Under the pieces are notes generated by a model. It ran no database searches and was not told the origin of the DNA. It saw only the letters and a program-made list of their open reading frames with translations. The translations under genes and the position numbers were made by a program. This document shows positions 26,091-35,740 of a stretch of 55,740 nt of DNA, in pieces (positions within the stretch are counted from its first letter, which is position 1; each line of letters begins with the position of its first letter). This stretch comes from CAYRJD01 sp964424585 (lineage in GTDB: Bacteria > Actinomycetota > Acidimicrobiia > Acidimicrobiales > Poriferisodalaceae), in the NCBI GenBank assembly GCA_964424585.1, contig CAYRJD010000015.1, positions 1 through 55,740 of the forward strand, read 5' to 3'.

Positions 26091-26984
26091 CTAGCACACC
26101 CTTGCCTATAGCGGTGGCTAGACGCACGGGCACCGCATTCCCGATCATCAACTCAACGTCACCCTTCGTGCGCTTGGCTCCGTCACGATCGTTCCAAGAC
26201 CACGATGCTGGGAAGGTCTGGACTCTGGATCGCTCGGTTGACGTGAGCGGTCGCACCTCACGAGGGTCGGCAGTGTCAAGACGGTGCCTTACATAGTTCG
26301 GAGGAACGGGGCGATTTACTCCGCGTATCGTCGGGGAGGGCTCCTCGACAGAGAAGACTGCGCGGCGATTGTAGTTCCTCGGGTGCCTGTAGTAGTTTTC
26401 GATGGCGATCTCAGAACCCAAGTATTGCTTCATCGTCATTGGCTTGCTGGCTTCAACATCCCGCAAGTATTGGTCGAATGGAAGCGTGTAACGGTCTTTG
26501 CCTAGCCAGCCGAAGCAGAAGAAGCGCTTGCGGAGTTGTGGCACCCCATAGCGGCTGGCATCGAGAACGTTCTCATAAAGCGTGTAACCAGCTGACTTCA
26601 GCAGATCGCCTGCGGCGGCGAACGCGGAGCTGGTGCGCGCCCGCGGCACGTTCTCCATGAGGAAGAACGAAGGCCGGACGGATGTCACCACGGTGGCGAA
26701 CGCAACGGTGAGGCTGGCGCGATCGCGCTCGACCGATCTCCTGCAGATGAGAAGTCTTGACAGGGCGGCCCGCCGGCAATCAGGTCAGGCTGCAGTGGCG
26801 TGATGAGGTCGATGGCATTGGCGGGGTCACTGAGGTCGAGCGTCTGGGCGTGCGGTCCGACGTTTCGGTTGTAGACGTCGACGGCGGCATCCCAGTTGTC
26901 GAGCGCCGCTTTCACGTTGATGCCCGCTTCTTGGAGGCCGAGGCTGAGGCCACCTACGCCACAGAACAGATCAACGGCATCCAT
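26077..26984 (-). pseudogene. C5-cytosine methyltransferase of the HindV-like system, frameshifted
   Basis: The first frame (ATG 26984, stop at 26685) encodes D-L-F-C-G-V-G-G (motif I, residues 5-12) and G-G-P-P-C-Q-D-F-S-S-A-G (motif IV, catalytic C75). After G-D-R-S at about 26729-26732 homology moves to another frame, which reads E-R-D-R-A-S-L-T-V-A-F-A and then the M-E-N-V motif VI and G-N-A-V-P near the C-terminus, ending at 26077. One missing base would rejoin them into a 302-residue enzyme, a normal size. All motifs are otherwise well kept, so the change is recent or a sequencing error. ATG 26984 is chosen for the AAAGGAG 9 bases upstream; GTG 26993 abuts that site. Confidence 0.88.
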
Positions 26985-27009
26985 GCTCCGCACCTCCTTT
27001 GTTGGTCAC

Positions 27010-27049
27010 TGGCCCTTGCGGAGGGGCCAAGTGGGTTAGACTAGCCCAC
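27010..27049. promoter_or_regulatory. Two inverted repeats upstream of the HindV-like methyltransferase
   Basis: TGGCCC (27010) pairs with GGGCCA (ending 27029). Next to it, a 19-bp near-palindrome at 27031-27049 has 9-bp arms GTGGGTTAG / CTAGCCCAC around a single A, with one mismatch. It lies about 47-65 bases upstream of the methyltransferase start. A controller-type operator of the restriction system, or hairpins in the leader, would both fit. Confidence 0.4.
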
Positions 27050-27076
27050 AGTGTGGCACCTGGGTGGGACATGAGC

Positions 27077-27097
27077 GCGGCACGCTGGACGTGCCGC
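27077..27097 (-). terminator. Hairpin downstream of the mnmA operon
   Basis: An 8-bp perfect stem (GCGGCACG with CGTGCCGC) around a 5-base loop lies 20 bases after the stop of the last gene of the minus-strand operon. No T-run follows, so it may be a factor-dependent or GC-type terminator. Confidence 0.45.
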
Positions 27098-27117
27098 CGG
27101 GCGGATGTTCGTCGCGC

Positions 27118-27558
27118 TCACACGAGGGTGAAGCACCAGCGGTAGTTCACCGCCGGCAGCTGGGCGTCGACGATCGATCTCGCTCGGACGCTGGCGCAGG
27201 TGAGGCCGGGCTGGAGGCGTTCGATGCTCTTGCCTTCGCCCGGCAAGAAGTAGTACTGGCCTTGCTGGGTGATGCCCGCGTCGAGCTCGTCGAGGCCGAC
27301 GGCGGCGCCTTCGATCACCAGCGAGGTCGGCTCGTATCCCGGCGACAGCCGCACGCCCACGACGGAGTTGCGCGGCGACTGCGCGTCGGGTTCGGGCACG
27401 ACCGCGACCAAGCCCGCTTGGTAGGTGGGCGCGTCGTCGGGGCGCGCGCTCAGCACCACGCCGATGATGACTCCGGCAAGCCCGACGATGACCGCGATGG
27501 TGACCGCGGCGGAAACGCCTGGTCGCAGCGACCAGTTGAGACGTTCGGGTTTGCTCAC
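27118..27558 (-). CDS. Single-pass membrane protein, function unknown
   Basis: 146 residues: a short cytoplasmic N-terminus, one hydrophobic helix (~14-38, V-S-A-A-V-T-I-A-V-I-V-G-L), and a ~105-residue extracytoplasmic domain with two cysteines (L-T-C-A-S and W-C-F). The GTG at 27558 overlaps the mnmA stop (GTGA), so it is co-translated with mnmA. No family recognised; possibly an envelope protein carried along in the operon. Confidence 0.75.
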   Translation of the reverse strand: MSKPERLNWSLRPGVSAAVTIAVIVGLAGVIIGVVLSARPDDAPTYQAGLVAVVPEPDAQSPRNSVVGVRLSPGYEPTSLVIEGAAVGLDELDAGITQQGQYYFLPGEGKSIERLQPGLTCASVRARSIVDAQLPAVNYRWCFTLV

Positions 27559-28685
27559 GCGCGAGCGATGCCGCCGCCCAGCACCCAGTCGCCGAAATAC
27601 AGCACGACGGCTTGTCCTGGCGCGACGCGCTGGTGCGGCTCGTGCCAACGCAGTGTGCCCTGCGCGTCGAGCTGGGCTGGTTGCGGCGTGCCGTGCGCGC
27701 TCGTTTGCGCGGTGAGGTGAACCAGCGCGCCAAGCGAGCCGGCTTCGCCCAGTGCCACACCACGCGCGGCGGCGTCGACCCACACCAGCTCGTCTAGCTG
27801 CGTGCGGTCGGTCAGCAGGTCGTGCTGAGTGCCGACGGTCACCCGCCGCGCCGCCACGTCGACGTCAACCGCGTAGCGGCGCCCAGCGGCGCCACCCAGA
27901 TCTAGGCCTCGCCGCTGACCCACGGTGACCAGCTGCACCGCGTCGGTGCGGCCGACGCACTCGCCGCTCGTGCTCACCAGCTCGCCGCCGGTCAGCTCGA
28001 TGCGCTCGCTCAAGAAGTCTCGGCGGCCATGGTCGCTGGTGATGAAGCACACGTCGGTGCTGTCGGGCTTGGCTGCGGTACGCAGCCCCAACCGGTCGGC
28101 GTGCGCGCGCACGTCGTCCTTCGTCATCGTTCCGACCGGAAACGCGAGGCGACCCAGCTGATCAACCGTCAGCATGTAGAGGACGTACGACTGGTCTTTC
28201 GCCGCGTCGGCGCCGCGGCGTAGCCGCAGCCCGGCCGTCGCGTCGCCGCTATTCGGGTCGCCGCTATCCGGGTCGCCGCTGCTGGCGGCGTCAGCAGCCG
28301 GACGTCCAACCCGCACGTGATGGCCGGTCGCCACCACGTCGAACCCCAGCCGCGCCGCACGCTGCGTCAGATAGCCAAACTTGATGTGCCGGTTGCACTC
28401 GATGCAAGGGTTCGGCGTCAGTCCATCGGCGTGCGCGGCGACATACGGGGAAACCACGGTCGAGTCGAACTCGTCCGCGTAGTTGAACACGAAGTGGTCG
28501 AGGCCGAGCTGCTGGCACACCCGCCGCGCGTCGTCGACGTCGCTCACCGCGCAGCAGCCGCTGTCTTGGCTGCCGCCCCACAGCTTGAGCGTCACGCCAG
28601 TGACGTCGTGCCCCGCCTCGGCCAGCAGCGCGGCCGCAACCGACGAATCAACGCCGCCCGACATGGCGGCCAGCACGCGACTCAT
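27555..28685 (-). CDS. mnmA: tRNA 2-thiouridylase MnmA
   Basis: 376 residues. It adds the sulfur of s2U34 to tRNA-Lys, -Glu and -Gln, using ATP to activate the base. The PP-loop S-G-G-V-D-S-S is at 9-15, and the catalytic cysteines are C94 (N-P-C-I-E-C-N) and C213 (D-V-C-F-I). An insertion at about 132-150 rich in Ser, Gly and Asp comes from three 15-bp repeats (nt ~28241-28281). ATG 28685 gives the standard N-terminus; open frame upstream is not conserved. The cysteine desulfurase gene lies just upstream and probably supplies sulfur. Confidence 0.96.
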   Translation of the reverse strand: MSRVLAAMSGGVDSSVAAALLAEAGHDVTGVTLKLWGGSQDSGCCAVSDVDDARRVCQQLGLDHFVFNYADEFDSTVVSPYVAAHADGLTPNPCIECNRHIKFGYLTQRAARLGFDVVATGHHVRVGRPAADAASSGDPDSGDPNSGDATAGLRLRRGADAAKDQSYVLYMLTVDQLGRLAFPVGTMTKDDVRAHADRLGLRTAAKPDSTDVCFITSDHGRRDFLSERIELTGGELVSTSGECVGRTDAVQLVTVGQRRGLDLGGAAGRRYAVDVDVAARRVTVGTQHDLLTDRTQLDELVWVDAAARGVALGEAGSLGALVHLTAQTSAHGTPQPAQLDAQGTLRWHEPHQRVAPGQAVVLYFGDWVLGGGIARA

Positions 28686-28711
28686 CGTTCTCTGCTCGGC
28701 CAGGCGACCAG

Positions 28712-29845
28712 CTAGGAGTCGCGCAGCATCGCCACGCACCGAGGGATGACCTCGAGCGCGTGATCGACATCCGCGTCGGTGCTGCACCACCCCAGCGACA
28801 GCCGCAACGAACCCGCCGCCGCGGCGCGGCTGTAGCCCATCGCGGAGAGCACGTGGCTCGGATCCATCGCGCCAGACGAGCAAGACGACGCAGCCGACGC
28901 CATCACCTCTTCTCGGTCGAACAGCACCAGCAGCGCTTCGGTTTGGATGCCCTTGATCAGCAGCTGGCACAGCCCCGCCGCACGCTCGTCGCGCGGCACG
29001 GTTTCGTGGCAGTCGGAAATCGCCGCCACCAGTCCGTCGGCGAGGCGGTCGCGCAGCGCACCCAGCCGCTCGATTTCACAGGCGCGCGCTTCGCCGAGCA
29101 CGCCGAGCGCGGCGGCGAAGCCGACGATGCCGGCGGTGTTGTGCGTGCCGCTGCGACGGTCGCCCTCTTGTCCGCCGCCCAACGCTTGAGCGTTCACCCG
29201 CACCTCCGGCCGCATCGCCAGCACGCCGACGCCTTTTGGCCCGCCGAACTTGTGTCCGCTCAGCGACAACAGGTCGACGCACGCCGCCGCGCGAGCGACG
29301 TCTGTCCAGTTGACGCCCTGCACCGCGTCGGTGTGCAGCAGCGCGTCGGGCGCGTGCTCTCGCACGACCTCGGCGACCGCGTCGAGATCGGCGATGAGGC
29401 CCGACTCGTTGTTCACCAGCATCACCGACACCAAGCTGACGGGCTCGCCCGCGTCGGGCGCGAGCTGCGCGGCCAGGTGCTCGAGGTCGACGTGGCCGTC
29501 GGCGTCGACGCCCACCGTGCGGCCGCCTCCAGCGAGCACGGGGTTCAGCACGGCGTGATGTTCGGTCGCTCCGCACACCGCGACGCCGCCCGAGGCCGCG
29601 GTCACGCCAGCCACGGCGAGGTTGTCAGACTCGGTGCCGCCGCTCGTGAACACCACCCCGTGCGGGCCGAACCCGAGGTGGTCGGCGACCAGCTCGCGGG
29701 CGTCGTCTATCGCTTTGCGGCTGCGCCTCGCCATCGCGTGCGCGCCCGAAGGGTTGGCGAACTCGTTCGTGAAATGCGGCAGCATCGCCTCGACCGCTTC
29801 GGGCCGCATCGGCGTCGACGCTGCGCAGTCGAGGTAGGCGCTCAT
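28712..29845 (-). CDS. Cysteine desulfurase (NifS/IscS family)
   Basis: The 377-residue PLP enzyme strips sulfur from cysteine to form a persulfide. PLP lysine K199 is in S-G-H-K-F-G-G-P-K-G, T-E-H-H is at 94-97, and the persulfide cysteine C322 is in S-S-C-S-S-G. ATG 29845 overlaps the stop of the upstream hydrolase gene (ATGA). mnmA follows 26 bp downstream, a classic pairing in which this enzyme feeds tRNA thiolation. Confidence 0.95.
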   Translation of the reverse strand: MSAYLDCAASTPMRPEAVEAMLPHFTNEFANPSGAHAMARRSRKAIDDARELVADHLGFGPHGVVFTSGGTESDNLAVAGVTAASGGVAVCGATEHHAVLNPVLAGGGRTVGVDADGHVDLEHLAAQLAPDAGEPVSLVSVMLVNNESGLIADLDAVAEVVREHAPDALLHTDAVQGVNWTDVARAAACVDLLSLSGHKFGGPKGVGVLAMRPEVRVNAQALGGGQEGDRRSGTHNTAGIVGFAAALGVLGEARACEIERLGALRDRLADGLVAAISDCHETVPRDERAAGLCQLLIKGIQTEALLVLFDREEVMASAASSCSSGAMDPSHVLSAMGYSRAAAAGSLRLSLGWCSTDADVDHALEVIPRCVAMLRDS

Positions 29846-31722
29846 TGGCATTCGTGCCAGTCTTGCGGCTGCGACGGCGGCAGCGCCCCGCTCAGCACGA
29901 AGGCGCCGATCACCTCGTTGACGCACTGCTGGTTGACCTCGCCCCACAGCCCGTGGACGAACCCGCTGGTCGCGACCAGGCCGGCCGCAGGCGGCAGCAG
30001 CTCTTCGACGTAAGGGGCGATCAAGTTGTAGGGCGTGGCCGGGTCGTCGCGCGAAGCAGCCACCAGCAGCGGAACGCTGGTCTCGCTGAGATCGAGCGTG
30101 AACGGCTCGGGCGTGCCGACCCAGTTGTCGCAGAACCCGTCGATCGACGGCTCGATGCGCAACGACAGCTCGCCGAGCGGTCCGGCCGCCAAGATGCGCG
30201 CGTGCGTCGCATCGGGGTCGGGGTCGTCGCGGTTGATGCCGTCCGCGCACGACACGAGGTGGAAGGTCTCGGTGCTTGGCGAATACATCTCGCCCGAGCG
30301 CCGGTGGTAGAAGTCGGCGAGGCCGCGGAAGTAGCCGTTGTCGCCGTTGGCCGCGGCCGACATCGCGCCGTCGAGCAGGTACCAGCTTTCCGCGCTGTAG
30401 GTCGACAAGATCGTTCCGTACAGAAGATCGCCCGGGCGCGGATAGCTCTCGATCAGCTCCGCATAGAGCGGGCGCGCCTCGCCCGGTTCGAGGTTGGCGC
30501 ACTCGCCCGCGTCGCAGCTAGCGAAGAACCCCTCAAGCGACTCGGCGAACGCTTCGAGCTGATACACGCCCAAGTCGGGCAAGTCCCACAGCAGGGCCGG
30601 GCTGTCGAGCACGACGGCGTCGACGACCTCGGCGTGGTCTTGCGCCAACAGCGCGCCGATGACCGTGCCGTAGGAAAACCCGACGAACACGTTCCGCTCA
30701 GCACCCAGGTCGGCCAGCACCTCCGCGACGTCGTTGGCGTGAGCGACGCTGCCGAAGCGCCCGTCGGGACAGCCGCGCATCCACTCGCGCATCCAGTCTG
30801 CGACCTTGTCGAGGTCGGTTTCGGTGCCGCCCAGCACGCGGTGCAACAGAGCGTCGCCGCCGCAGTCGACGCCGTCTTGCGGATCGACGCCGCGCTGCTC
30901 GACCGCCACGAGGTCGAAGTTAGACAGCAGCGCCTTGTTTGGATGCCTCACCGCCCACGCCGGCGCCTCAAAGCGCGTGTCGGTGCCGGGGCCGCCGAAG
31001 TGGAGCGTCAGCGTGCCCGCGCTGTGCACGTCTTGGTTGCCACCCGACGGCGTGCCGCCCTCGGTGTCGGGCCGGTCGGCGATCGCCGGCCACACCACGT
31101 AGCGCACCGTGTAGCCGTCGGACGCGGTCAGCGTGCCGCAACGCGCTCGGTCGAGCTGTCCGCCGCCTGGCACCGCGAAGTGGTCGCAGTCTTCGAGCCG
31201 CTCAATCGTCGCCGCGCTGAGTCCGACGTTGTCGGCGTCGGCCCGCCGCGCGAACGCGGTGCTGCCCGCTGCGCCGTCTCCGTCGGTCGCGCTCGCGGTG
31301 GTCGCGGTCGCGACCTCGATGTCGATGTCGGGGTCGGCTGCGACCAGCGCGACCAGCCGCGCCGTGTGAAAGCGGTCTGCTCCGCCGAGACGCTTCATGT
31401 CGCGTCCGGCGACCTTCGACGGCGGCACGGCGGCAGTGCCACCGATGATCCATCCGCCGTCGTCGGCTGCGGCGAGACGAGCTTGCTGCGTCGCGTCCAT
31501 CGCTGCGTCGCGCGGCCCGGCCAGCACAACGCACGACGTGTCGAGCGCGGTCGCGAGCGTGAACGCAGCGAGCAGGTCGGTCTCGGCGGCTTCGTCGTTC
31601 GCCACGACGATGGCCGTCCGTTGGTCGCAGTCGCCGTCGATCGTGGGCACCTGCGCGCTGGCCGTCAGCGACAGCATCAGCAGCGCGGCCAGCGCCGCTC
31701 CGGTCAGCACGACACGTCTCAT
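29842..31722 (-). CDS. Secreted alpha/beta hydrolase (TAP-like) with cell-wall-binding repeat 2 domain
   Basis: 626 residues. A signal peptide (1-~24, ending A-S-A-Q) is followed by a CWB2-like region with the hallmark R-L-G-G-A-D-R-F-H-T-A (111-121), which in other proteins anchors to the wall. The rest is an alpha/beta hydrolase of the tripeptidyl-aminopeptidase/proline-iminopeptidase kind, with H-F-G-G-P-G, D-L-V-A-V-E-Q-R-G and nucleophile serine in G-F-S-Y-G. A C-terminal TAP-like part carries the probable acid (S-R-D-D-P-A-T-P) and histidine (F-V-H-G-L-W). It probably clips N-terminal residues from extracellular peptides. Only one CWB2 unit is clear, where three are usual. ATG 31722 was selected for the signal peptide; frame upstream lacks one. 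Confidence 0.85.
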   Translation of the reverse strand: MRRVVLTGAALAALLMLSLTASAQVPTIDGDCDQRTAIVVANDEAAETDLLAAFTLATALDTSCVVLAGPRDAAMDATQQARLAAADDGGWIIGGTAAVPPSKVAGRDMKRLGGADRFHTARLVALVAADPDIDIEVATATTASATDGDGAAGSTAFARRADADNVGLSAATIERLEDCDHFAVPGGGQLDRARCGTLTASDGYTVRYVVWPAIADRPDTEGGTPSGGNQDVHSAGTLTLHFGGPGTDTRFEAPAWAVRHPNKALLSNFDLVAVEQRGVDPQDGVDCGGDALLHRVLGGTETDLDKVADWMREWMRGCPDGRFGSVAHANDVAEVLADLGAERNVFVGFSYGTVIGALLAQDHAEVVDAVVLDSPALLWDLPDLGVYQLEAFAESLEGFFASCDAGECANLEPGEARPLYAELIESYPRPGDLLYGTILSTYSAESWYLLDGAMSAAANGDNGYFRGLADFYHRRSGEMYSPSTETFHLVSCADGINRDDPDPDATHARILAAGPLGELSLRIEPSIDGFCDNWVGTPEPFTLDLSETSVPLLVAASRDDPATPYNLIAPYVEELLPPAAGLVATSGFVHGLWGEVNQQCVNEVIGAFVLSGALPPSQPQDWHECQ

Positions 31723-31900
31723 GGCTTCAACGCTACGGCAGGGGTGAGACGCTGCGGACCGCCCGCGCCGCCGCCGTTTCGCTCGCATAACTACAATGAT
31801 GTCATTAGCACCGTTGGCCACCTTCGCGCGGGTGTGATGCTCGCCGGAAATAAATCCACAAATAAATGTCCCACCCCATGCCTATCTTCGGGGCTGACCT

Positions 31901-31943
31901 TGTGGCGCGACCTCGCGCCACACACCAACCGGACCAACGGTCC
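31901..31943 (+). promoter_or_regulatory. Dyad symmetries in the recA leader
   Basis: Positions 31901-31922 form a perfect inverted repeat: 10-base arms beginning TGTGGCGCGA with a CC centre. Nine bases further, GGACC-AAC-GGTCC (31931-31943) is a second short dyad, just before the AAAGGA ribosome-binding site at about 31945. They could be RNA hairpins or a repressor site. The canonical actinobacterial LexA box is not found in the 31723-31963 divergent region. Confidence 0.5.
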
Positions 31944-31963
31944 AGAAAGGACAGGCAACTGAC

Positions 31964-33145
<1,182 letters not shown>

Positions 33146-33166
33146 CGCCTTCGTAGCCTGGTTGCC

Positions 33167-34657
33167 GTGAAGCGCTACTTGGTGCGCACTTACGGCTGCC
33201 AGATGAACGAAGCCGACAGCGAGATCATCGCTGGCCTGCTCGATGCCGACGGGATGGAGCCTGCCGACGGGCTCGACACCGCGGACGTGGTGGTGCTCAA
33301 CACCTGCTGCATCCGCGAGAACGCCGACAACAAGCTCTACGGCCAGCTGGGTCACCTGAAGGTGCTGAAGGACGCTCGTCCTGACGTGCAGATCGCGGTC
33401 GCCGGCTGCCTCGCGCAGAAGGATCGGTCGCTGATCGCCGAGCGTGCGCCGCACGTCGACGTGGTGTTCGGCACGCACAACGTGGGCCGGGCTGCCGAGC
33501 TGCTGCGTCACGCGCAGCGGCACGGGCCGGTCACCGAGATTGTCGAAGAGACAGACGAGTTTCCTTCAGTGCTGCCGGTGCGCCGCGAGCTGGGCTACGC
33601 GTCGTGGCTGACCATTCAGATCGGGTGCGACAACTCGTGCGCGTTCTGCATCGTGCCGGCGGTGCGGGGACGCGAGATTTCGCGCCCGTTCGGCGAGCTG
33701 GTCAGCGAAGTCGAGCATCTAGCGGCCGAAGGTGTCACCGAGGTGACGCTGCTGGGCCAGAACGTCAACAGCTACGGCCGCGACCTGGCGTTGTCGCTGC
33801 GCGCCGGTTCGAGCGGGTCGCCGATCAGCTCGACCGACAGTTCGTCGGCCAGCTCGACCGACAGTTCGGCCGACAGCGCGGTCGCGGGCGAGCTGTGGGC
33901 GCACGGCGACCGCCGCGCGCGTCCGCTGTTTGGCGACCTGCTGCGCGCGGTCGGCAGCGTCGAGGGCATTCGGCGCGTGCGGTTCACCAGCCCGCATCCG
34001 AAAGACTTGCGGCCAGACGTCGTCGCCGCGATGGCGCAAACGCCGTCGGTGTGTGAGCACCTGCACCTGCCGTTGCAGTCGGGCAGCGATCGCGTGCTCG
34101 CGGCGATGCACCGTGGCTACACCGCGCAGCGCTACCTAGAGCGAGCCGCGGCCGCGCGCGCGGCGGTAGACGACTTGGCGCTCACCACCGACATCATCGT
34201 CGGCTTTCCGGGCGAGACCGACGACGAGTTCGCGCAGACCCTCGAGCTGGCTGTTGAGGTCGGCTACGACTCGGCGTTTACGTTCGTGTTCTCGCCGCGC
34301 CCCGGCACAGAGGCGGCGGAGTTGCGCGACCGGTTCGTCGCGCCCGAGATCGCGGCGCAGCGCATGGCGCGGCTGCGCACGGTGATCGAACGCTCGGCGT
34401 TCGCAAACAACCGAGAGCGCGTCGGACGACGCGAAGAGGTCGTAGTAGAGGGTCGGTCGAAGAAGGACGCCGCGCGGCTGACCGGTCGCACGCGCCAGAA
34501 CCGGCTCGTGCACTTCGCGTCGGCTGAGCCGCTGCGGGCAGGCACTTACGCGCTGGTCGATGTCACCGACGCGGCGACGTTTCACCTGACCGGCGAGCTG
34601 GTCGAGGTGACTGCGCCAGCCACGCATCGCACCCGGTTGGAGGTGGTCGCCGCTTAG
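33167..34657 (+). CDS. miaB: tRNA i6A37 methylthiotransferase MiaB
   Basis: 496 residues. A radical-SAM enzyme that converts i6A37 to ms2i6A37. The auxiliary-cluster cysteines are C11, C47 and C81; the radical-SAM triad C154-x3-C158-x2-C161 is in G-C-D-N-S-C-A-F-C; a TRAM domain ends the protein. A Ser/Asp-rich insertion (nt ~33808-33890) arises from imperfect 24-bp repeats and makes the protein longer than usual. GTG start. MiaA, which supplies the substrate, follows 12 bp later. Confidence 0.96.
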   Translation: MKRYLVRTYGCQMNEADSEIIAGLLDADGMEPADGLDTADVVVLNTCCIRENADNKLYGQLGHLKVLKDARPDVQIAVAGCLAQKDRSLIAERAPHVDVVFGTHNVGRAAELLRHAQRHGPVTEIVEETDEFPSVLPVRRELGYASWLTIQIGCDNSCAFCIVPAVRGREISRPFGELVSEVEHLAAEGVTEVTLLGQNVNSYGRDLALSLRAGSSGSPISSTDSSSASSTDSSADSAVAGELWAHGDRRARPLFGDLLRAVGSVEGIRRVRFTSPHPKDLRPDVVAAMAQTPSVCEHLHLPLQSGSDRVLAAMHRGYTAQRYLERAAAARAAVDDLALTTDIIVGFPGETDDEFAQTLELAVEVGYDSAFTFVFSPRPGTEAAELRDRFVAPEIAAQRMARLRTVIERSAFANNRERVGRREEVVVEGRSKKDAARLTGRTRQNRLVHFASAEPLRAGTYALVDVTDAATFHLTGELVEVTAPATHRTRLEVVAA

Positions 34658-34669
34658 GCGACGACGCGC

Positions 34670-35740
34670 ATGGCTGCCTCGCACGTCGCGACTCCGGTGG
34701 GTGAGACGGCGCGGTTGAGCGAGCCTGCGAGTGCGTCGTGCGAGCCCGCGCAGCCCACGGCGCTGGCGACGCCATGGGTGATCGTCGGGCCAACCGCGTC
34801 GGGCAAGTCGGCGGTGGCGATGGAGCTAGCCCGTCGGCATTCGGGCACCGAGCTGTTTTGCGTCGACTCGATGACCGTCTATCGCCGCATGAACATCGGC
34901 ACCGCCAAGCCGACGCCCGTCGACCAGCGGGCGGTGCACCACCACCTGCTCGATTTGGTCGAGCCGGACGAGCCGTTCAGCGTCGTCGACTTTCAGCACG
35001 CGTACCGCGCGGCGGTTGACGACTTCGCGCGGCGCGCCCGCGATGGCGAGGTGCCCGGCGTGCCGCGCGCGCTGCTGGTTGGCGGCGCGGGGCTGTACGT
35101 GCGTGCCGTCATCGACAACCTCACGCCGCCCGGCAGGTTTCCCGCGGTGGTTGACGAGCTTGAGGCGGTGTCAACCGAAGAGTTGTACGACCGCCTGCTC
35201 GCGGCCGACCCGCTGGCGGCGTCGCGCATCGTGCCCACCAACCGGCGCCGCTTGCTGCGCGCGCTTGAGGTGACGCTGGGCAGCGGCAAGCCGTTCAGCA
35301 GTTTCGGCCCGGGGCTAGACGTGTATCCGCCGGTTGCGCACCAGATGTTTGGCGTGCGCATCGAGCCGAGCGTGCTCGCCGAGCGCATCGAGGCGCGCTA
35401 CCGCCAGCAGATCACCGACGGCTTCGTGGATGAGGTGCGCCGCTTGACCGACCGTACCCAGCAGCGACAGCTAGATGCCCGCGAACTTGGCACCGGCGAC
35501 GGGCTGAGCCACACCGCGGCGCAGAGCCTCGGCTACCGCGAGATCGCGGCGCACCTGCGCGGCGAGATGACGCTCAACGACGCAGTCGCGCAAGCCGTGC
35601 GCGCCACCCGCCGTTTCGCCCGCCGCCAAGTGCGCTGGTTCCGCCGAGACCCGCGCATCACCTGGATCGACTCAGACACTCCCTCGGCCATGGCCTCCGC
35701 CATCGAGATGTTTCTCGAACCCGGCCTCGCTCAAGCATGA
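34670..35740 (+). CDS. miaA: tRNA dimethylallyltransferase MiaA
   Basis: 356 residues. Adds the isopentenyl group to A37. P-loop G-P-T-A-S-G-K-S is at 40-47, followed by D-S-M-T-V-Y-R-R-M-N-I-G-T-A-K-P. About 35 extra N-terminal residues precede the P-loop; an internal start is possible, but ATG 34670 fits the 12-bp spacing from miaB. The stop overlaps the dapF start (ATGA). Confidence 0.96.
   Translation: MAASHVATPVGETARLSEPASASCEPAQPTALATPWVIVGPTASGKSAVAMELARRHSGTELFCVDSMTVYRRMNIGTAKPTPVDQRAVHHHLLDLVEPDEPFSVVDFQHAYRAAVDDFARRARDGEVPGVPRALLVGGAGLYVRAVIDNLTPPGRFPAVVDELEAVSTEELYDRLLAADPLAASRIVPTNRRRLLRALEVTLGSGKPFSSFGPGLDVYPPVAHQMFGVRIEPSVLAERIEARYRQQITDGFVDEVRRLTDRTQQRQLDARELGTGDGLSHTAAQSLGYREIAAHLRGEMTLNDAVAQAVRATRRFARRQVRWFRRDPRITWIDSDTPSAMASAIEMFLEPGLAQA

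Noticed and set aside
31723..31963. LexA/SOS box upstream of recA
   Set aside because: No match to the TCGAAC-N4-GTTCGA type pattern was found by eye.
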